DNA from: Bacillus sp. FJAT-28004
GTDB taxonomy: Bacteria; Bacillota; Bacilli; Paenibacillales; Paenibacillaceae
Reading direction: 5' to 3'
DNA: 64,000 nucleotides
NCBI RefSeq assembly: GCF_001280845.1
Contig: NZ_LGHP01000003.1
Location: forward strand, 216,131 to 280,130
Shown here: positions 61,596 through 64,000 of the stretch, one piece after another
Layout: each line of letters starts with the position of its first letter
Numbering within the stretch: the first letter of the stretch is position 1
The notes under the pieces: generated by a model
The model's input: only the letters and a program-made list of their open reading frames with translations
Told to the model about the DNA's origin: nothing
Databases searched by the model: none
Program-made: the position numbers and the translations under genes

Positions 61596-63644
61596 ATGAA
61601 TAGTCATACGTATAAGGCTTGGCTGAATCCTCTGCCGATTGAGGATAGACAATTAATAGAAGATTATTCAGCTCTTTTCGGACAGATCGTTTTTGATGGT
61701 GAAACATCTGTTGTTTTGGAAACCGCAATAAAAGAGTTTCAAAATGGCATTCATACGTTAATTGGAATAACCCCAGAAGTAAAGGAAAAGCCAGAGCCTG
61801 AGGCTTGCAGCTTCTTTCACATCAAAGTGGATTCCGTAATCATGGACTCGGAGAAATGGGCGCAAGGGAAAGATGCCTATACACTTCAGTATAAATATGG
61901 TGAAGATCATGTCTATTTATCCCTTACGGGAGGATCGGATGCAGCTGTTTTGTATGGTATTTTTCATCTGCTGCGTCTATTAGGCGCAAGGAAGCCCATG
62001 AAAGAGCTGAATGTTAAAGAATCCCCAGCCATGTTGCTTCGAATGATTAATCAGTGGGATAATGCTGACGGTTCGGTCGAGAGAGGATACGCGGGACGTT
62101 CAATTTTTCATGAAAATGGGGATATAACGAGTGATCGAAAACGAATAATCGATTATGCGCGATTGCTCGCATCGGTCGGTCTTAACGCGATTTCTATCAA
62201 CAATGTGAACGTTCATGAGATTGAGTCTACGTTCATCACAGAAGAAAGGCTTCCGTCTGTAGCGTATATTGCTGACATCTTCCGCGGATATGGCATTACG
62301 CTGTTCCTGAGTGTAAACTTTGCAGCACCTCTGCAGAATGGAGGTTTGCCCACAGCAGATCCGCTAGATGCTGGCGTGCAAAAGTGGTGGAAAGAAACGG
62401 CTGAGCGGATCTACACATTCATACCCGATTTCGGAGGATTTGTCGTGAAGGCAGATTCCGAACATCGGCCGGGCCCTTTCGCTTATGGACGTGATCATGC
62501 AGATGGAGCGAACATGCTTGCTGATGCGCTGGCATCTCATGATGGAATCGTCATCTGGCGCTGCTTCGTTTATGACTGCATGCAGGATTGGCGTGATCGG
62601 AAGATAGATCGTGCGCGTGCGGCATTTGATCATTTTAAACCGTTAGATGGTCGTTTTCGGAGTAATGTACTTCTGCAGATCAAGAATGGACCCATGGACT
62701 TTCAGGTTCGTGAGCCCGTTTCTCCGCTGTTTGGCGCAATGAAAAAAACGAATCAGATGATGGAGTTTCAAATTACCCAAGAGTATACCGGACAGCAGCA
62801 GCATTTGTGCTACCTCGTACCGCAATGGAAGCAGGTATTGGATTTTGATACTTATGCGGAAGGTTCAGGGACTGAAGTTAAGCGAGTCGTGGATGGGACT
62901 TTATTTGGCATGAAGCATAGCGGGATTGCTGCCGTATCCAATATCGGTAATGAAGAAAGCTGGACGGGCCATATTTTAGCTCAAGCCAATCTTTACGGAT
63001 TTGGACGGTTGGTGTGGAACCCGAATGTTACAGCCGAGGAGATTTCCTGCGATTGGACAATAGCAACGTTCGGGAATGATCCTGTGGTTGTAGCCACGAT
63101 TAGTAGAATGTTGATGAGGTCGTGGCCAATGTATGAAAGCTATACGGCACCGCTTGGCGTCGGCTGGATGGTCACACCTAATCATCATTTTGGTCCGGAT
63201 GTCGACGGCTACGAGTATTCGAGATGGGGAACCTATCATTTTGCAGATCGGGACGGTATCGGCGTTGATCGGACGCAGGCGAGGGGAACTGGATATACCG
63301 CTCAGTATAATGAACCAAACAGCTCGCAGTTCGACTGTATTGAGACTTGCCCGGACGAGCTGCTTCTATTTTTTCACCATGTGCCTTACACCCATGTGCT
63401 CCAATCTGGAAAAACGGTCATTCAGCATATTTATGATACTCATTTCACGGGTGCGAATGAAGCGGAACAGATGCAGCGGGACTGGGCTGGCTTGGTCGGA
63501 AAGATCGACGATGAAAGATTTGCTCATGTCGCTGAGCGATTGGGCTTTCAAGCTAATCATGCCAAGCATTGGCGCGATGTGATCAATACGTATTTTTACC
63601 GGAAATCGGGTATCTCAGATGTGCTTGGTCGGAAGATATTTTAA
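61596..63644 (+). CDS. aguA: GH67 alpha-glucuronidase
   Basis: About 682 residues, matching AguA of Geobacillus. General acid E289 lies in VKADSEHRPGP, and the two carboxylates expected to act as general base are D368 (NGPMDFQVREP) and E396 (ITQEYTG), each at the same relative spacing as in the Geobacillus enzyme. No signal peptide. It removes 4-O-methyl-D-glucuronate from the non-reducing end of imported aldouronates. ATG 61596 follows AAGGAGG; a longer frame overlapping the xylanase is rejected. It is the last gene of the operon. Confidence 0.96.
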   Translation: MNSHTYKAWLNPLPIEDRQLIEDYSALFGQIVFDGETSVVLETAIKEFQNGIHTLIGITPEVKEKPEPEACSFFHIKVDSVIMDSEKWAQGKDAYTLQYKYGEDHVYLSLTGGSDAAVLYGIFHLLRLLGARKPMKELNVKESPAMLLRMINQWDNADGSVERGYAGRSIFHENGDITSDRKRIIDYARLLASVGLNAISINNVNVHEIESTFITEERLPSVAYIADIFRGYGITLFLSVNFAAPLQNGGLPTADPLDAGVQKWWKETAERIYTFIPDFGGFVVKADSEHRPGPFAYGRDHADGANMLADALASHDGIVIWRCFVYDCMQDWRDRKIDRARAAFDHFKPLDGRFRSNVLLQIKNGPMDFQVREPVSPLFGAMKKTNQMMEFQITQEYTGQQQHLCYLVPQWKQVLDFDTYAEGSGTEVKRVVDGTLFGMKHSGIAAVSNIGNEESWTGHILAQANLYGFGRLVWNPNVTAEEISCDWTIATFGNDPVVVATISRMLMRSWPMYESYTAPLGVGWMVTPNHHFGPDVDGYEYSRWGTYHFADRDGIGVDRTQARGTGYTAQYNEPNSSQFDCIETCPDELLLFFHHVPYTHVLQSGKTVIQHIYDTHFTGANEAEQMQRDWAGLVGKIDDERFAHVAERLGFQANHAKHWRDVINTYFYRKSGISDVLGRKIF

Positions 63645-63658
63645 TTGATTTTTATTCT

Positions 63659-63688
63659 CGAGGTGGAGAAGTCTTTCACCTCGTTTTT
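63659..63688 (+). terminator. intrinsic terminator of the aldouronate operon
   Basis: CGAGGTG (63659-63665) pairs with CACCTCG (63677-63683), followed by TTTTTG. It closes the transcription unit directly after aguA, so no beta-xylosidase gene follows in this operon. Confidence 0.9.
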
Positions 63689-63749
63689 GTATTTGATAGA
63701 CGAGCAAAGCGGCGGACACAGGGGAAGTAACTCGTATCTAGTTGGAGTT

Positions 63750-63997
63750 TTTAAGAACATATATGTTCTTAAAGTGGCGTGGCAGGCTTGGATTGCAGGC
63801 TGTAAGAACGCATAGGTTCCTATATGCTCCAAAAGTGGGAAGTAACTCGTAGATGACAATGTTTAAGAACATATATGTTCTTAAAGATGCGGAGCAGGGT
63901 TAGTCTGGAGTCTGTAAGAACATATACGTGCTTATTTGCTGCTATAGCGGTGTAACAGCATCAGATAACGGTCTTTAAGAACATATATGTTCTTAAA
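63750..63997. repeat. array of perfect 24-bp palindromes, 112-bp period
   Basis: A 24-bp perfect palindrome (half TTTAAGAACATA plus its complement) occurs at 63750-63773, 63862-63885 and 63974-63997, starts exactly 112 bp apart. Degenerate copies beginning TGTAAGAAC lie at 63801-63824 (18 of 24 matches) and 63913-63936 (19 of 24), each 51 bp after a perfect copy. Spacers are diverged, though GGGAAGTAACTCGTA recurs before the first two perfect copies. The array reaches the window edge and probably continues. No gene was found from 63689 to 64000. Confidence 0.85.
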
Positions 63998-64000
63998 GAG

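Noticed and set aside
63750..63997. LexA (SOS) boxes or a CRISPR array
   Set aside because: The LexA box of Bacillus is GAAC-N4-GTTC, while here the centre is six bases. Repeats are full palindromes spaced 112 bp with related spacers, unlike CRISPR repeats with unique 30-40 bp spacers.

Overview
The window looks like a chromosomal segment of a plant-polysaccharide-degrading, low-to-mid GC Bacillota, most probably a Paenibacillus or close relative. Pointers are the many YesM/YesN-type two-component systems next to sugar ABC importers without their own ATPase, strong AGGAGG ribosome-binding sites with frequent GTG/TTG starts, CcpA (cre-like) sites, a Bacillus-type Zur box, an SLH-anchored surface protein, and a gene set resembling the aldouronate cluster described in Paenibacillus sp. 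JDR-2. No rRNA, tRNA, CRISPR array, transposase or integrase gene was seen. All calls come from reading the sequence; no database search was run.

Layout. 1-2.05 kb: the last codons of a UvrA-like gene, a serine hydrolase, a histidine phosphatase and a RidA-family protein. 2.3-10.95 kb: a complete sugar operon (response regulator, histidine kinase, cre site, binding lipoprotein, two permeases, GH127 beta-L-arabinofuranosidase) closed by a strong terminator. 11.2-18.9 kb: mostly housekeeping or accessory genes (RCC1-repeat protein, PNPOx flavoprotein divergent from a MocR regulator, tautomerase-like, VOC, Nudix, lipoprotein, P-loop kinase-like, and a CobW/ZagA metallochaperone behind three Zur-box-like sites). 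19.1-35.3 kb: a regulator-rich carbohydrate region with a LacI regulator and two matching operators, three Gfo/Idh/MocA oxidoreductases, three AraC regulators, two related SDRs, uronate isomerase uxaC, a class III aminotransferase, an alpha/beta hydrolase and a second GH127. A decayed 67-codon tail of a sugar-binding protein follows.

35.6-48.8 kb is a block of visibly higher GC. Sampled 60-base lines give 52-57% inside the block, against 35-38% in two lines outside it. It carries kinase, regulator, a first binding lipoprotein overlapping the regulator, a long hairpin, a second binding lipoprotein, two permeases, a GH141-like beta-helix enzyme and the front two thirds of a 1473-residue SLH-anchored GH29-like enzyme. 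The composition drops sharply inside that gene, so the enzyme looks like a graft onto a resident cell-wall anchor.

50.7-64 kb: a shortened surface protein, a candidate structured RNA with a 32-codon ORF, a Nif3-like gene, then the aldouronate system (regulator, kinase, cre, LplA/B/C-type importer, intracellular GH10 xylanase, GH67 alpha-glucuronidase). Imported methylglucurono-xylo-oligosaccharides would be cut by GH67 and GH10, and the uronate part could feed towards UxaC. The right edge enters an array of perfect 24-bp palindromes repeated exactly every 112 bp.
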